DNA of 64,000 nucleotides from Thiemannella venezuelensis (lineage in GTDB: Bacteria; Actinomycetota; Actinomycetes; Streptosporangiales; Streptosporangiaceae): contig NZ_JACHJJ010000034.1 of assembly GCF_014203605.1 (NCBI RefSeq), positions 1-64,000 on the forward strand, given 5' to 3'. A model generated the notes under the pieces. That model saw only the letters and a program-made list of their open reading frames with translations, searched no databases and had not been told where the DNA came from. The translations under genes and the position numbers were made by a program. Positions within the stretch are counted from its first letter, which is position 1. Each line of letters opens with the position of its first letter. Shown here piece by piece: positions 53,067-61,498 of this stretch.

Positions 53067-53146
53067 GTCCCTGGCTTCCAGGGACAAAGGTCCTGCGCGG
53101 GGGTGACCTGCGGCGGTGCCGCCCCGCGGGGGGCCGCGCCTAGCGT
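53067..53146 (+). promoter_or_regulatory. DosR-like box cluster and promoter of the cysteine genes
   Basis: GGGACAAAGGTCCT (53081-53094) matches the DosR half-site pattern, and overlaps a perfect inverted repeat GTCCCTGG-ctt-CCAGGGAC (53067-53085). A TAGCGT -10-like hexamer lies at 53141-53146, identical to that before the NnrS-like gene. Confidence 0.55.
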
Positions 53147-53153
53147 TTGGGCC

Positions 53154-53258
53154 ATGTCCGATGCGTATCCGCCCCGCCTGGCCGGATCGCGGTTCGCGAT
53201 CCCCATGAGCGGATTCCACATCCGCCGGGTCTTCGACGAGCGCTGTACCGCGGCCTGA
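53154..53258 (+). CDS. 34-residue leaderless small ORF upstream of cysE-cysK
   Basis: [20 protein letters not shown] followed by [14 protein letters not shown]. The ATG begins eight bases after the end of the TAGCGT hexamer, so the transcript is probably leaderless. It carries one Cys near the end and precedes the serine acetyltransferase gene by 127 bases. It may be a regulatory leader peptide, a genuine small protein or chance coding. Confidence 0.45.
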   Translation: MSDAYPPRLAGSRFAIPMSGFHIRRVFDERCTAA

Positions 53259-53384
53259 CACCGTGCGGCTTCCGGCGTCCGGCCGCTTCCCGCGGCCCGC
53301 CGGCGCCTCCCCGAGGCCCCGGCGGATCCCCTGCCCGACCGGCCGGCGCCCACCATCACCGACATCTCGCCGAGGACGCCCTCC

Positions 53385-53942
53385 ATGCTCGAAGACCTCC
53401 GCGCCGCCTGCCGCCGCGACCCCGCGCTGCACGGCGGCCGCACGATCGAGGCCGTGCTCTACCCGGGCCTGTGGGCGGTGTGGGCCCACCGGCTGTCCCA
53501 CCGGCTGCACCTGCGCGGCGTGCCCTTCGCGCCCCGTCTCATCTCGCAGCTCGCCCGGCTCCTGACCGGCGTCGAGATCCACCCCGGCGCCCGCATCGGG
53601 CGGCGGCTCTTCATCGACCACGGGACGGGCGTCGTCATCGGCGAGACCGCCGTGGTCGGCGACGACGTCACGCTCTACCACCATGTCACCCTCGGCGGCC
53701 GGGGTTTCCACGCCGACGCCAAGGGCTCCGCCCGGCATCCCGTCCTCGGCGACCGGGTCGTCGTCGGTGTGGGGGCTTCGATCCTGGGCCGCGTGCACGT
53801 CGGCGACGACGCGGTGGTCGGCGCCCATGCCCTGGTCCTGGGAGACGTGCCCGCCGGAGCCCGGGCCTGCGCCCCGCCCTCCTCCGTCACTCCCGCCGCC
53901 TCGAACGTCCGCTCGCTCTCCCGCGCCACCACCAGGAGATGA
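53385..53942 (+). CDS. cysE: Serine O-acetyltransferase
   Basis: This 185-residue enzyme makes O-acetylserine from serine and acetyl-CoA, the first step of cysteine synthesis. An N-terminal helical part ([20 protein letters not shown]) precedes the left-handed parallel beta-helix with hexapeptide repeats ([40 protein letters not shown]). The stop overlaps the region of the cysK start, so the pair is coupled, as is usual for the cysteine synthase complex. The C-terminal tail is longer and more polar than in the enteric enzyme. Confidence 0.9.
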   Translation: MLEDLRAACRRDPALHGGRTIEAVLYPGLWAVWAHRLSHRLHLRGVPFAPRLISQLARLLTGVEIHPGARIGRRLFIDHGTGVVIGETAVVGDDVTLYHHVTLGGRGFHADAKGSARHPVLGDRVVVGVGASILGRVHVGDDAVVGAHALVLGDVPAGARACAPPSSVTPAASNVRSLSRATTRR

Positions 53943-53947
53943 CCACC

Positions 53948-54871
53948 ATGCCCGCGATCCATCCCGGCGTCCTGTCCCTCGTCGGCCGCACCCCGCTGGT
54001 ACGGCTCTCGCGCTTCGGCGCCGGCCTGCCCGGCGGCCTCGTCGCCAAGCTGGAGTCCGCCAATCCGGGCGGCAGCGTCAAGGACCGCATCGCCCTTGCG
54101 ATGATCGAGGCGGCCGAGGACACCGGCCGCCTCGTTCCCGGCGCGCACCTCGTCGAACCCACCAGCGGCAACACCGGCATCGGCCTGGCCATGGCGGCCG
54201 CGGCCAAGGGGTACCGGCTGACGCTCACCATGCCCGAGAGCATGAGCGTCGAGCGCAGGGCCCTGCTCGCGGCGTACGGCGCCGACCTCGTCCTCACCCC
54301 GGCCGCCTCCGGGATGAAGGGCGCGGTGGCCGAAGCGGCCCGGCTGGCCGCCGAGCACGGCTGGTTCATGCCGCAGCAGTTCGCCAACCCGGCCAATCCC
54401 GACGTGCACCTGCGCACCACCGCCCAGGAGATCTGGGACGACACCGGCGGCGAGGTCGGCGTCCTCGTCTGCGGCGTCGGCACCGGCGGCACCGTCACGG
54501 GGGTGGGCTGGTTCCTGCGGGAGAAGAAACCGGACGTGCGGGTGGTCGCGGTCGAGCCCGCCGAGTCCCCGGTGCTCTCCGGAGGAGATCCGGGACCGCA
54601 TGGCATCCAGGGACTGGGCGCGGGCTTCGTGCCCGAGGTGCTGGACACCGGCGTCTACGACGAGGTGCTCCAGGTCGGCGTGGACGCCGCCCGCGACGCG
54701 GCCCGGCGGCTGGCCCATACCGAGGGCATCCTGGCGGGCGTATCCGGCGGCGCCGCCCTGCACGCCGCCACCGCCGTCGCCGCACGGCCGGAGAACGAGG
54801 GCCGCCTCGTCGTCGTGGTCCTCCCCGACACCGGCGAGCGCTACCTCAGCACTCCGCTGTTCACCGCGTAG
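53948..54871 (+). CDS. cysK: Cysteine synthase A (O-acetylserine sulfhydrylase)
   Basis: This 307-residue PLP enzyme makes cysteine from O-acetylserine and sulfide. PLP lysine is K45 in NPGGSVKDR; the asparagine loop [10 protein letters not shown] and the phosphate-binding [10 protein letters not shown] are present, as is the late GVSGGA. ATG 53948 has AGGAG nine bases upstream; an ATG three codons earlier is an alternative. Within a DosR-boxed cluster, cysteine synthesis may supply mycothiol or sulfur during hypoxia or NO stress. Confidence 0.9.
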   Translation: MPAIHPGVLSLVGRTPLVRLSRFGAGLPGGLVAKLESANPGGSVKDRIALAMIEAAEDTGRLVPGAHLVEPTSGNTGIGLAMAAAAKGYRLTLTMPESMSVERRALLAAYGADLVLTPAASGMKGAVAEAARLAAEHGWFMPQQFANPANPDVHLRTTAQEIWDDTGGEVGVLVCGVGTGGTVTGVGWFLREKKPDVRVVAVEPAESPVLSGGDPGPHGIQGLGAGFVPEVLDTGVYDEVLQVGVDAARDAARRLAHTEGILAGVSGGAALHAATAVAARPENEGRLVVVVLPDTGERYLSTPLFTA

Positions 54872-54890
54872 GCCCCCGAGGCGGCTCCGT

Positions 54891-54908
54891 CCCCGGGAAA
54901 GCCCGGGG
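54891..54908 (+). terminator. Short hairpin between cysK and the hemerythrin gene
   Basis: CCCCGGG pairs with CCCGGGG over an AAAG loop, 20 bases after the cysK stop. The stem is only seven pairs, so it may be an attenuator rather than a full terminator. Confidence 0.4.
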
Positions 54909-54968
54909 CGGCGTCCCAGAACCCACGACCACCGCCGGCCGCCGGCCGGACGACGAGAAGGAGCCCCC

Positions 54969-55808
54969 ATGACCGTGCAGACGACCCCGCAGGACGCCGT
55001 CCTGGCGAGGATCCGCGCCCACCACGACCGGCTCGGCAGGACGGTGGCCGACCACACCGTGACCATCGCGCGTTCCATCGACAAACTGGTCTCGCCGTCC
55101 GCCCGGCAGGCGGTGCTGGCCGCCTTCTGCGCCGAGGAGGTGCTCCCGCACGCCGCGGCGGAAGAGGAGACGCTGTACCGCGTCGCCGACGCGCTGCCCG
55201 CGACCAGACTGCTCGCGCAGGCCATGCGCGACGAGCACACCCTGCTGCGCGAGCGGGCCGGAGAACTGGAGCGGGCGGGCACCTGGGGGGAGATCGTCGC
55301 CGCGGCCGCCGCGCTGGACGCCCTGTTCCAGTCGCACCTGGACAAGGAGAACGCGCTCCTGCTGCCCGCGCTCGCCGACGCCGGCGTCGATCTCTCCGCC
55401 CTGCTCGAAGGGATGCACGAGATCCTCGGTGAGCCGGCCGGGCCCCAGGGCTGCGGATGCGGCGGCTGCGGGTGCGGCGCCCGGGAACTCGCGGCGGGGG
55501 GCACCACGGAGGGCACCGCGGGGGACACCACGGGGGACACCACGGGGGACACGGCCGGGAACGGAGCCGGCGGCCCGGAACCCGTCGCCGGTGAGCTCGA
55601 CGTGCGCCGGATGGTCCCGGCCCGGCGCCACGCGCAGATCTTCGCCGCGTTCGGGGGGCTGCCCGCGGGCACGGCGTTCGTGCTCGTCAACGACCACGAC
55701 CCCAAGCCCCTGTACTACCAGTTCGCCGCCGAGCACCCCGGCGCGTTCACGTGGGAGTACGCCGAGTCCGGCCCGCAGGTGTGGCGGGTGCGCATCGGCC
55801 GCCCCTGA
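54969..55808 (+). CDS. Hemerythrin-HHE domain protein fused to DUF2249
   Basis: This 279-residue protein has an N-terminal four-helix hemerythrin-like domain with iron-ligand His/Glu residues (ARIRAHHDRLG, EVLPHAAAEEETLYR, AMRDEHTLL, FQSHLDKENALLLPAL). A linker carries CGCGGCGCG and GDT repeats, and the C-terminal DUF2249 domain reads ELDVRRMVPARRHAQIF to VWRVRIGR. Such fusions occur in denitrifiers and are linked to NO or oxygen handling. GGAG precedes ATG 54969. The Cys-Gly linker could bind metal. Confidence 0.85.
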   Translation: MTVQTTPQDAVLARIRAHHDRLGRTVADHTVTIARSIDKLVSPSARQAVLAAFCAEEVLPHAAAEEETLYRVADALPATRLLAQAMRDEHTLLRERAGELERAGTWGEIVAAAAALDALFQSHLDKENALLLPALADAGVDLSALLEGMHEILGEPAGPQGCGCGGCGCGARELAAGGTTEGTAGDTTGDTTGDTAGNGAGGPEPVAGELDVRRMVPARRHAQIFAAFGGLPAGTAFVLVNDHDPKPLYYQFAAEHPGAFTWEYAESGPQVWRVRIGRP

Positions 55809-56200
55809 CCGGGGAGCGGATCCCCCGCCTCCGGCGCGCGCTCCGGTGGCGGGACGGGCGTCGCGGGCGGGAACGGCGGGCAGAAGGACCGCGTTCGGCG
55901 GGACCTTGGCCTCTAGCAGGGCATAAGGGGTCCGAGATGGGATAGAGCAACGGAAACCACCTGCGGGGGAGGCCGGTCCAGCGGTAGCGACCGCTCACGG
56001 ACGAGGGACGCACCCGGCGCACGGCCACTCGGATGAGGGGCCGGCGGCCGGTGAACCGTCGGACATCTGAGCAGAGCGGATGACCCGCGCTTCCCCCCAG
56101 GTCAGACGGTCCGGCCCGCGGGGTGACGCCTTCACCCGCCGGGCCGGACCGCATCGATCACGGCGCCCGGGAACAAGCCGGTGCCACGAGGACGGATGAG
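55809..56200. other. Long leader/promoter region of narK
   Basis: No gene is supported in these 392 bases. It contains the DosR-like motif GGGACCTTGGCC followed by CTCTAGCAG at 55900-55919. The implied transcript would have an untranslated leader near 280 bases, so a second promoter closer to narK is possible. Confidence 0.45.
55900..55919 (+). promoter_or_regulatory. DosR-like motif upstream of narK
   Basis: GGGACCTTGGCCTCTAG closely resembles the motif before the PPOX gene (AGGACTTTCGCCTCTAA). It fits the GGGACTTTGGTCCC family less well than the sites at 60899 and 61748. Confidence 0.4.
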
Positions 56201-57442
56201 ATGAGCACTGACAGCATCGATCGGAAAACACCAGGCGAGGCCGACCGCCGGCCGGCGTTGATGTTGACGCTGGCCACCGTGGGATTCGCGGTGAACTTCT
56301 GGGCATGGGCGCTGCTGAGCCCGCTGGGGCCGCGCTTCAAGGACCTGCTGAGCCTGTCGGCCTCCGAGCAGGCGCTGCTGGTCGCGGTCCCGGTGATCGT
56401 CGGCTCGCTGGGCCGCATCCCCGTCGGCGCGCTCGCCGACCGCTTCGGCGGTCGCGTGATGTTCCCGCTGGTCTCGGCCGCGACCATCGTCCCGGTGCTG
56501 TTCATCGGCGTGGCCGGGCAGGGCTCGCTGGCGGCGCTGCTGGCCGGCGGGTTCTTCCTGGGCATCGGCGGCACGGCGTTCGCCGTGGGCGTGCCGTTCG
56601 TGGGCGCCTGGTTCCCGCCGGAGCGGCGCGGCCTCGCCATCGGCGTCTTCGGCATGGGCATGGGCGGCACCGCGATCAGCGCGCTGACCACGGTCAAGCT
56701 GGTCAAGACCAGCGGCGCGGCCACTCCGTTCCTGCTCACCGCCGCGGCCCTGGCCGTCTACGCCGTCGTGGCGTGGTTCCTGCTGCGCGACGCACCGGGC
56801 CGCACCGTCCCCACCCAGCCACTGATGGCGCGCCTGGCGGCCACCGCGAAACTGCCGATCACCTGGCAGGCGTGCATCCTGTACGCGGTGTCCTTCGGCG
56901 GGTATGTGGCGTTCTCCGTCTACCTGCCGGCCTACCTGCAGACCGCCTACGGGCTGGAGCAGGCCGACGCCGCCAACCGGATGGCCGGGTTCGTGGTGCT
57001 GGCGGTCGTGATGCGCCCGATCGGCGGCTGGCTGTCGGACCGGTTCGGACCGCTGCCCGTGCTGGTCGCGGTGTTCGCCGTGGTCGCCGCCTGCGCCTCG
57101 GTCCAGGCGCTCACCCCCGGCCTGATGCCTCTGGGCACGATCGCGTTCCTGACCATGGCCGCGGCGCTGGGCGCCGGCAGCGCCGCCGTCTTCGCGCTGG
57201 TGGCCGCGGTGGCTCCGGCCGACAAGGTGGGCTCGGTCACCGGCCTGGTCGGCGCCGCCGGCGGCCTGGGCGGGTTCGTTCCGCCGCTGGTGATGGGCTT
57301 CATCTACGGACGGCTCGGCTCCTACGGGCTGGGCCTGGCGCTGCTGGCGGGAGTTTCGCTGCTGACGCTGCTGCTGACGGTGACCGTGGTCCGTTCCACG
57401 ACCCGGCAGCGCACGGTCCAGCAGCCGGCGCCGTCACGGTGA
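56201..57442 (+). CDS. narK: Nitrate/nitrite MFS transporter (NarK type)
   Basis: This 413-residue protein has 12 membrane helices with the NarK-style first helix FAVNFWAWALLSPLGPRFKD, the loop-2/3 motif GALADRFGGRVMFP, glycine-rich helix 5 (GFFLGIGGTAFAVGVPFVGA) and its counterpart GSVTGLVGAAGGLGGFVPP, the nitrate signature. It imports nitrate or exports nitrite. GAGGA precedes ATG 56201. Its place among nitrite and NO genes supports respiratory use. Confidence 0.85.
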   Translation: MSTDSIDRKTPGEADRRPALMLTLATVGFAVNFWAWALLSPLGPRFKDLLSLSASEQALLVAVPVIVGSLGRIPVGALADRFGGRVMFPLVSAATIVPVLFIGVAGQGSLAALLAGGFFLGIGGTAFAVGVPFVGAWFPPERRGLAIGVFGMGMGGTAISALTTVKLVKTSGAATPFLLTAAALAVYAVVAWFLLRDAPGRTVPTQPLMARLAATAKLPITWQACILYAVSFGGYVAFSVYLPAYLQTAYGLEQADAANRMAGFVVLAVVMRPIGGWLSDRFGPLPVLVAVFAVVAACASVQALTPGLMPLGTIAFLTMAAALGAGSAAVFALVAAVAPADKVGSVTGLVGAAGGLGGFVPPLVMGFIYGRLGSYGLGLALLAGVSLLTLLLTVTVVRSTTRQRTVQQPAPSR

Positions 57443-57505
57443 ACCTCCGGGACCGGCCGCGACGACCGCATGCTCCCCCAGCGCTCCGGTGCGGGGGAGC
57501 ATCGC

Positions 57506-57525
57506 AGGACTTTCGCCTCTAATCT
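57506..57525 (+). promoter_or_regulatory. DosR-like motif and -10 of the PPOX gene
   Basis: AGGACTTTCGCCTCTAATCT combines a DosR-like half site with a good TAATCT -10 hexamer, 32 bases before the start codon. The close spacing is unusual for an activator. Confidence 0.4.
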
Positions 57526-57556
57526 CCCCCGCAGTCACTCTGACAGGCTGGAAAGC

Positions 57557-57970
57557 ATGAGACTCGACTCGGCAGGCCTGCAGGTGCTCTCCCACGACGA
57601 GTGCATGCACCTGCTGGCCTCCTGCCCGATCGGGCGGATCGTCTTCACCGATCGCGCCCTCCCGGCGGTACAGCCGGTCAACTTCTGTCTCGACGGCACC
57701 GACATCGTCATCCGTACGACGGTCGGCTCCAAACTGGCCGCCGCCACCCGCCGCACCATCGTGGCCTTCGAGGTGGACGACTTCGACCTCGAACGGCGCA
57801 CCGGGTGGTCGGTCACGGCCGTGGGGTACGCCCGGGCCGTCGACGACCCCCAGGAGACGGCCCGGCTGGCCGAGCTGCCGCTGACGCCGTGGGTGCCGGG
57901 CAGCCGCGACCACTTCATCGTCATCACCGCCGAGCAGGTCTCCGGCCGGCGGCTGCGACAGCCCGGCTGA
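57557..57970 (+). CDS. Pyridoxamine 5'-phosphate oxidase-family (PPOX) flavoprotein
   Basis: This 137-residue split-barrel protein begins DSAGLQVLSHDECMHLLASC and contains PIGRIVFTDRALPAVQPVNF and IVIRTTVGSKLAAATRR, as in the PPOX group of F420/FMN/haem-binding proteins common in dormancy regulons. The role is probably flavin- or F420-dependent reduction, or sensing, not vitamin B6 synthesis. It is followed by a very strong bidirectional terminator. Confidence 0.8.
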   Translation: MRLDSAGLQVLSHDECMHLLASCPIGRIVFTDRALPAVQPVNFCLDGTDIVIRTTVGSKLAAATRRTIVAFEVDDFDLERRTGWSVTAVGYARAVDDPQETARLAELPLTPWVPGSRDHFIVITAEQVSGRRLRQPG

Positions 57971-57974
57971 CCGC

Positions 57975-58028
57975 CGCGCCTGAAGGGGGCGGGCCCGGGA
58001 GGATCCGGGCCCGCCCCCTTCAGGCGCG
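57975..58028. terminator. 24-bp perfect-stem bidirectional terminator
   Basis: The arms 57975-57998 and 58005-58028 are exact reverse complements (left arm begins CGCGCCTGAAGGGGGCGGGC) with a six-base GAGGAT loop. It sits between the convergent PPOX and radical SAM genes and contains the radical SAM stop codon (58020-58022). Confidence 0.9.
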
Positions 58029-59318
58029 TCGCAGCAGCCTCGCCAGCTCCTGCGGATAGGGGAAGCTGCCCGGGACGTAGGAGCACCAGGGCTCCTCGGC
58101 CAGCGCGTCGCCGGTGAGGGCGAACGCGCGTGAACGCGAGCCGCCGCACACGGTGCGGAACTCGCAGGCCCCGCACCGTCCGGCCAGCCGGTCCGGGTCG
58201 CGCAGCGCGGTGAACACCGGCGAGGAGCGGTAGATCTCTGTCAGCGGGCGCTCCCGCACGTCACCGGCCGGCAGCGGCAGGAATCCCGACGGGGACACCT
58301 GCCCGGTGTGGGAGACGAAGACCAGGCCGCGGCCGGCGCTGACGTCGATCGGCGGGCGGCGGGTGCGGGAGGCGCGGACCAGGCCGGAGTGCACGGCGCG
58401 CCGCAGCAGGGTCCGGTACAGCGATCCCAGTCCGAGCCCGGTCACGTGGTCGGCCCCGTGGGCGTGCAGGATGTGGCGCTGGACGGCGATACGGCGGAAG
58501 TGGTGGGCCTCGGTGGCCTTGACCGGGACAGTCTCGGCGATGTCGTAGGCGAAGTTCAGCACGTCTTCGGTCTCGGCGGCGGTCAGGGAGGTGAGGCTGC
58601 GGCCCCGGCCGGTGGGCACCAGCAGGAACAGGCTCCACAGCAGCGCTCCGCGGTCGCGTACCAGGCGGGCGATGTCGGGCAGGTCCATCAGGTTGGCCCG
58701 GGTGACCGTGGTGTTGATCTGCACCTTGAGACCGGTCTCGCGGGCCTGCTGCCAGGCCTGGAGGGTCCGGCCGAACACCCCTGCGAAGCCGCGGAAGTCG
58801 TCGTGGCGGGCGGCGGTGGCGCCGTCCAGGCTCAGGGAGATGACGTTCGTGCCGGCCTCGCGCAGGCGTGCGAGGCCGTCGGCGGTGAGGGTGGGGGTGG
58901 CCGAGGGGGAGACGGCCGGGGCCAGGCCGAGTTCGCGGGCGCGGCCGATGAGCTCGTACAGGTCGGGCCGGGCGAAGGGGTCACCGCCGGTGATCACGAA
59001 GAGCGGGGCGGGGCGGCCGAAAGCGGTGATCTGCCGCATCAGCTCCACGGCCTCGTCCGTCGTCAGTTCGGAGGGGTCGCGCTCGGGGACGGCCTCGGCC
59101 CGGCAGTGCAGGCAGGCCAGAGGACAGGCCCGGGTCGCCTCCCAGATGACGATGAAGGGCGCGTCGGCGACGTCGCGGTGGACGTGGCGCACCGGGCGGG
59201 ACCGCCGTCCGGCGCCGGTCCCGCCCGGTGCCCCCGTACCGCCGGCGTTCCCGGAGGCGGGCGCGAAGGCCCCTCCTCCGGGAACGGCCGCGGCCTGTCC
59301 GTCGACCGTCTCGTTCAC
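58020..59318 (-). CDS. Radical SAM/SPASM protein (TIGR04053-like)
   Basis: This 432-residue enzyme has a Gly/Ala-rich start (about 40 residues), then the 4Fe-4S motif CPLACLHC (C65, C69, C72), the SAM-binding GGDPF, and a C-terminal SPASM-type Cys cluster (CGACEFRTVCGG and a late EPWC). Relatives include NirJ-like and peptide-modifying enzymes; TIGR04053 members occur with haem/nitrite genes. GTG 59318 overlaps the nitronate monooxygenase stop by four bases, so the two are cotranscribed. Substrate is unknown. Confidence 0.8.
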   Translation of the reverse strand: MNETVDGQAAAVPGGGAFAPASGNAGGTGAPGGTGAGRRSRPVRHVHRDVADAPFIVIWEATRACPLACLHCRAEAVPERDPSELTTDEAVELMRQITAFGRPAPLFVITGGDPFARPDLYELIGRARELGLAPAVSPSATPTLTADGLARLREAGTNVISLSLDGATAARHDDFRGFAGVFGRTLQAWQQARETGLKVQINTTVTRANLMDLPDIARLVRDRGALLWSLFLLVPTGRGRSLTSLTAAETEDVLNFAYDIAETVPVKATEAHHFRRIAVQRHILHAHGADHVTGLGLGSLYRTLLRRAVHSGLVRASRTRRPPIDVSAGRGLVFVSHTGQVSPSGFLPLPAGDVRERPLTEIYRSSPVFTALRDPDRLAGRCGACEFRTVCGGSRSRAFALTGDALAEEPWCSYVPGSFPYPQELARLLRRA

Positions 59319-60799
59319 GTTCCGGTGTTCCCTTCGTCGGTGACCCGCGCGGCCCGGCCGGTGCCGAGGAGATGGCCGACGACGTCGGCGGCCGTGTAGT
59401 CCTCCGGCAGCGCCCGCAGGAACCCGAGGTCGGTGCCGAGGGTCAGCAGGGGCGGCTCGGCGTAGCCGTCCGCGCGGTGCTGGCCGAGGCCGATCGCGCT
59501 GACCAGGCCGTTGCACAGGCAGCGGCGCCCGTCGGTGTCGGCGGCGGGCCGGCCCTTGCGGACGTGGGCGGCGACGGGCTCGGCCGGGCAGCGGTAGCCG
59601 ACGGTGTCGTCGGCCTTGAGGTAGGGCGTGCGCAGGTGCCCCAGGTCGCACAGGCGGGGCCGGGCGGCGTGGACGGCGTCGTCGGCCAGGGTGCCGTCCA
59701 CCGATGCGATCTTGAAGGGGAAGCCGGCCGGGGAGGCGCGCGGGTCGTTGCGGACCGTCAGCGCGCCGGCCGCGGCTTCGCCCAGCAGGCGCCGCCGGAG
59801 CCGGGCGTCCAGGCCGGACTCCCGGCACAGCGCGAAGGCGGTGCCGACCTGGATGCCGGTGGCGCCGGCCCGCATCGCCCGGGTCAGCGCACCGGGACCG
59901 GCGTGGCCGCCGGCCAGCCAGAACGGCAGCCCCAGTGCGGCGATCCTGCCGGTGTCGGGCACATCGCGTGGCCCGTAGACGGGCTCGCCGCTCCCGTCCA
60001 GGCGCATCCTGCCGCGCGGCGGGGCGCTGTGCCCACCGGCGGCGGGTCCTTCCAGCACGAACCCGTCCGGCCTGGTCTCGGGCCGGCGCGCCAGGTAGGC
60101 GGCCAGGACGTCGGAAGAGACGACGGCCAGCAGCCGGGGCCTGCGCAGCGACGGCAGCCGGGTCCCGGCCAGCAGGGCGGCCGGGTCGATCCCCGCGGTG
60201 TGGCGCTGCCCGGACACCGCGCCGGCGACCGTGACCGACACCTCACCGGCCCGGTGCGCGGCCAGCGCCTCCAGCAGCCGGGGGATCTCCGAGGGGATGC
60301 CCGCGCCCATGATCACGTAGCCGGCCCCGGCCAGCATCGCACCGTAGACCGCGGCGGGCGTCGCCATCTGGATCTTCTCCAGGTAGTTGATCCCGATCGG
60401 GCCGTCGTGGCCCTGCCCGGCCAGGTACACCTCGGTGAAGTTGGCCGCGACGGTCAGCTCGGTGCGGTCGCGGTGCGGCCGCAGGCCCAGCCGCGGCACC
60501 GGCCGGTACGGCGTGCCGGGGGCGATGCCGCCGGGCACGTGGTACCGGGCCAGGATCCGCTCGGCGACGCCGGGCAGCGGCAGGGCGGCCAGGGCGCGGC
60601 GCAGTTCGCCGCCGGGATCGCCGTGCTGCAGCCGGCGGGCGAGCACGACGTCGAGCGCGACACCGGACACCACGCCGAGCTGGCCGGTCCGGGCCACGGC
60701 CCGCGCCAGCCGCCACCCGGACACGGCCACCCCCATCCCGCCCTGGATGATCGAAGGAAGCCCCGCCGGAGGCGCGGTGGGCGGCTCGGTGATCGTCAA
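59315..60799 (-). CDS. Nitronate monooxygenase-family FMN protein
   Basis: This TIM-barrel flavoprotein of about 494 residues begins SIIQGGMGVAVSGWRLARAV, has IGINYLEKIQMATPAAVYGA, GFVLEGPAAGGHSAPPRG and the phosphate-binding GATGIQVGTAFALC, as in 2-nitropropane dioxygenases; the C-terminal part (residues 370-490, with several Cys) is longer than in classic enzymes. TTG 60799 is chosen because AGGAGG lies eight bases upstream. An in-frame ATG at 60949 would swallow the DosR-like box. First gene of the operon with the radical SAM protein. Confidence 0.75.
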   Translation of the reverse strand: MTITEPPTAPPAGLPSIIQGGMGVAVSGWRLARAVARTGQLGVVSGVALDVVLARRLQHGDPGGELRRALAALPLPGVAERILARYHVPGGIAPGTPYRPVPRLGLRPHRDRTELTVAANFTEVYLAGQGHDGPIGINYLEKIQMATPAAVYGAMLAGAGYVIMGAGIPSEIPRLLEALAAHRAGEVSVTVAGAVSGQRHTAGIDPAALLAGTRLPSLRRPRLLAVVSSDVLAAYLARRPETRPDGFVLEGPAAGGHSAPPRGRMRLDGSGEPVYGPRDVPDTGRIAALGLPFWLAGGHAGPGALTRAMRAGATGIQVGTAFALCRESGLDARLRRRLLGEAAAGALTVRNDPRASPAGFPFKIASVDGTLADDAVHAARPRLCDLGHLRTPYLKADDTVGYRCPAEPVAAHVRKGRPAADTDGRRCLCNGLVSAIGLGQHRADGYAEPPLLTLGTDLGFLRALPEDYTAADVVGHLLGTGRAARVTDEGNTGT

Positions 60800-60898
60800 A
60801 AGGGAACCCTCCTGCTCGTCCGGGGCGTGACCCGTTCGGAGTCCGGCCCGGGAGAAAACGGCATCCGGAAGATTCAACCGGGCGGATGCGGAGGCGCC

Positions 60899-60918
60899 GT
60901 AGTGACCAAAGTCCCGAA
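60899..60918 (-). promoter_or_regulatory. DosR-like box upstream of the nitronate monooxygenase operon
   Basis: On the minus strand the site reads TTCGGGACTTTGGTCACTAC, matching the DosR consensus TTSGGGACTWWAGTCCCSAA over the whole left half and most of the core. It lies 100 bases upstream of the TTG start. Confidence 0.65.
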
Positions 60919-61003
60919 GGCCGGGGCCGCCGGTCACCTGCCCGGCCACCGCCCGGTCAGGGGTCGGGCAGGACGGTCCGCGCGGCGGCGCACGCCCCGG
61001 GGG

Positions 61004-61498
61004 TCACTGTCCGGAGGCGAGGATCGTGCCGGCGGCGGCGAGCGCCGCTCCCGCTCCCATCAGCACCGCGCCCAGGCCGACGGCCAGAGAGGTGACCTGC
61101 CAGGCCTGGTAGGCGCTCATCAGGGAGGCGCGCAGCGTCTCGCCCATGAAGGCCGTCTGCCGCAGCACGGCGAGTCCTTCGTCGTCGCCGCCGGCGGCGT
61201 GCAGGTCGGCGCTGACCTCGGAGTAGCTGCGCCCCCCGGTGGCCTTGCGCACGTTGCCGCCGATCATCTCGGAGAAGACGCGCGCCTGCGTGCCGTTCTC
61301 CACCCGGTGCCCGGCGTAGCGGCCGTGCCCGGCGGGCAGCCCCCTGTCCGGGAAGGTGATCTTCTGGCGGATGAGCTCGTCGCGGATCTCCTCCTTGCCC
61401 CGCAGACCGCGCACCGTCATCACGGCGCCGGCCGTCAGCATGGCCACTCCGGTTCCGCCCAGCAGCAGCATCAGCGCCAGCCCCCGCGTACCGTCCAC
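61004..61498 (-). CDS. Small membrane protein of unknown function
   Basis: This 164-residue protein has one membrane helix at the start (LALMLLLGGTGVAMLTAGAV) and one at the end (VTSLAVGLGAVLMGAGAALA), with a polar extracytoplasmic-type middle (RQKITFPDRGLPAGH; ATGGRSYSEVSADLHAAGG). This two-helix layout recurs in actinobacterial stress regulons but has no known role. GTG 61498 has AAGGAG seven bases upstream. It lies between the two clearest DosR-like boxes. Confidence 0.65.
   Translation of the reverse strand: MDGTRGLALMLLLGGTGVAMLTAGAVMTVRGLRGKEEIRDELIRQKITFPDRGLPAGHGRYAGHRVENGTQARVFSEMIGGNVRKATGGRSYSEVSADLHAAGGDDEGLAVLRQTAFMGETLRASLMSAYQAWQVTSLAVGLGAVLMGAGAALAAAGTILASGQ

Noticed and set aside
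60800-60949. Upstream ATG start for the nitronate monooxygenase
   Set aside because: It would place the DosR-like box inside the coding region, while TTG 60799 has an AGGAGG ribosome site and begins the conserved fold.
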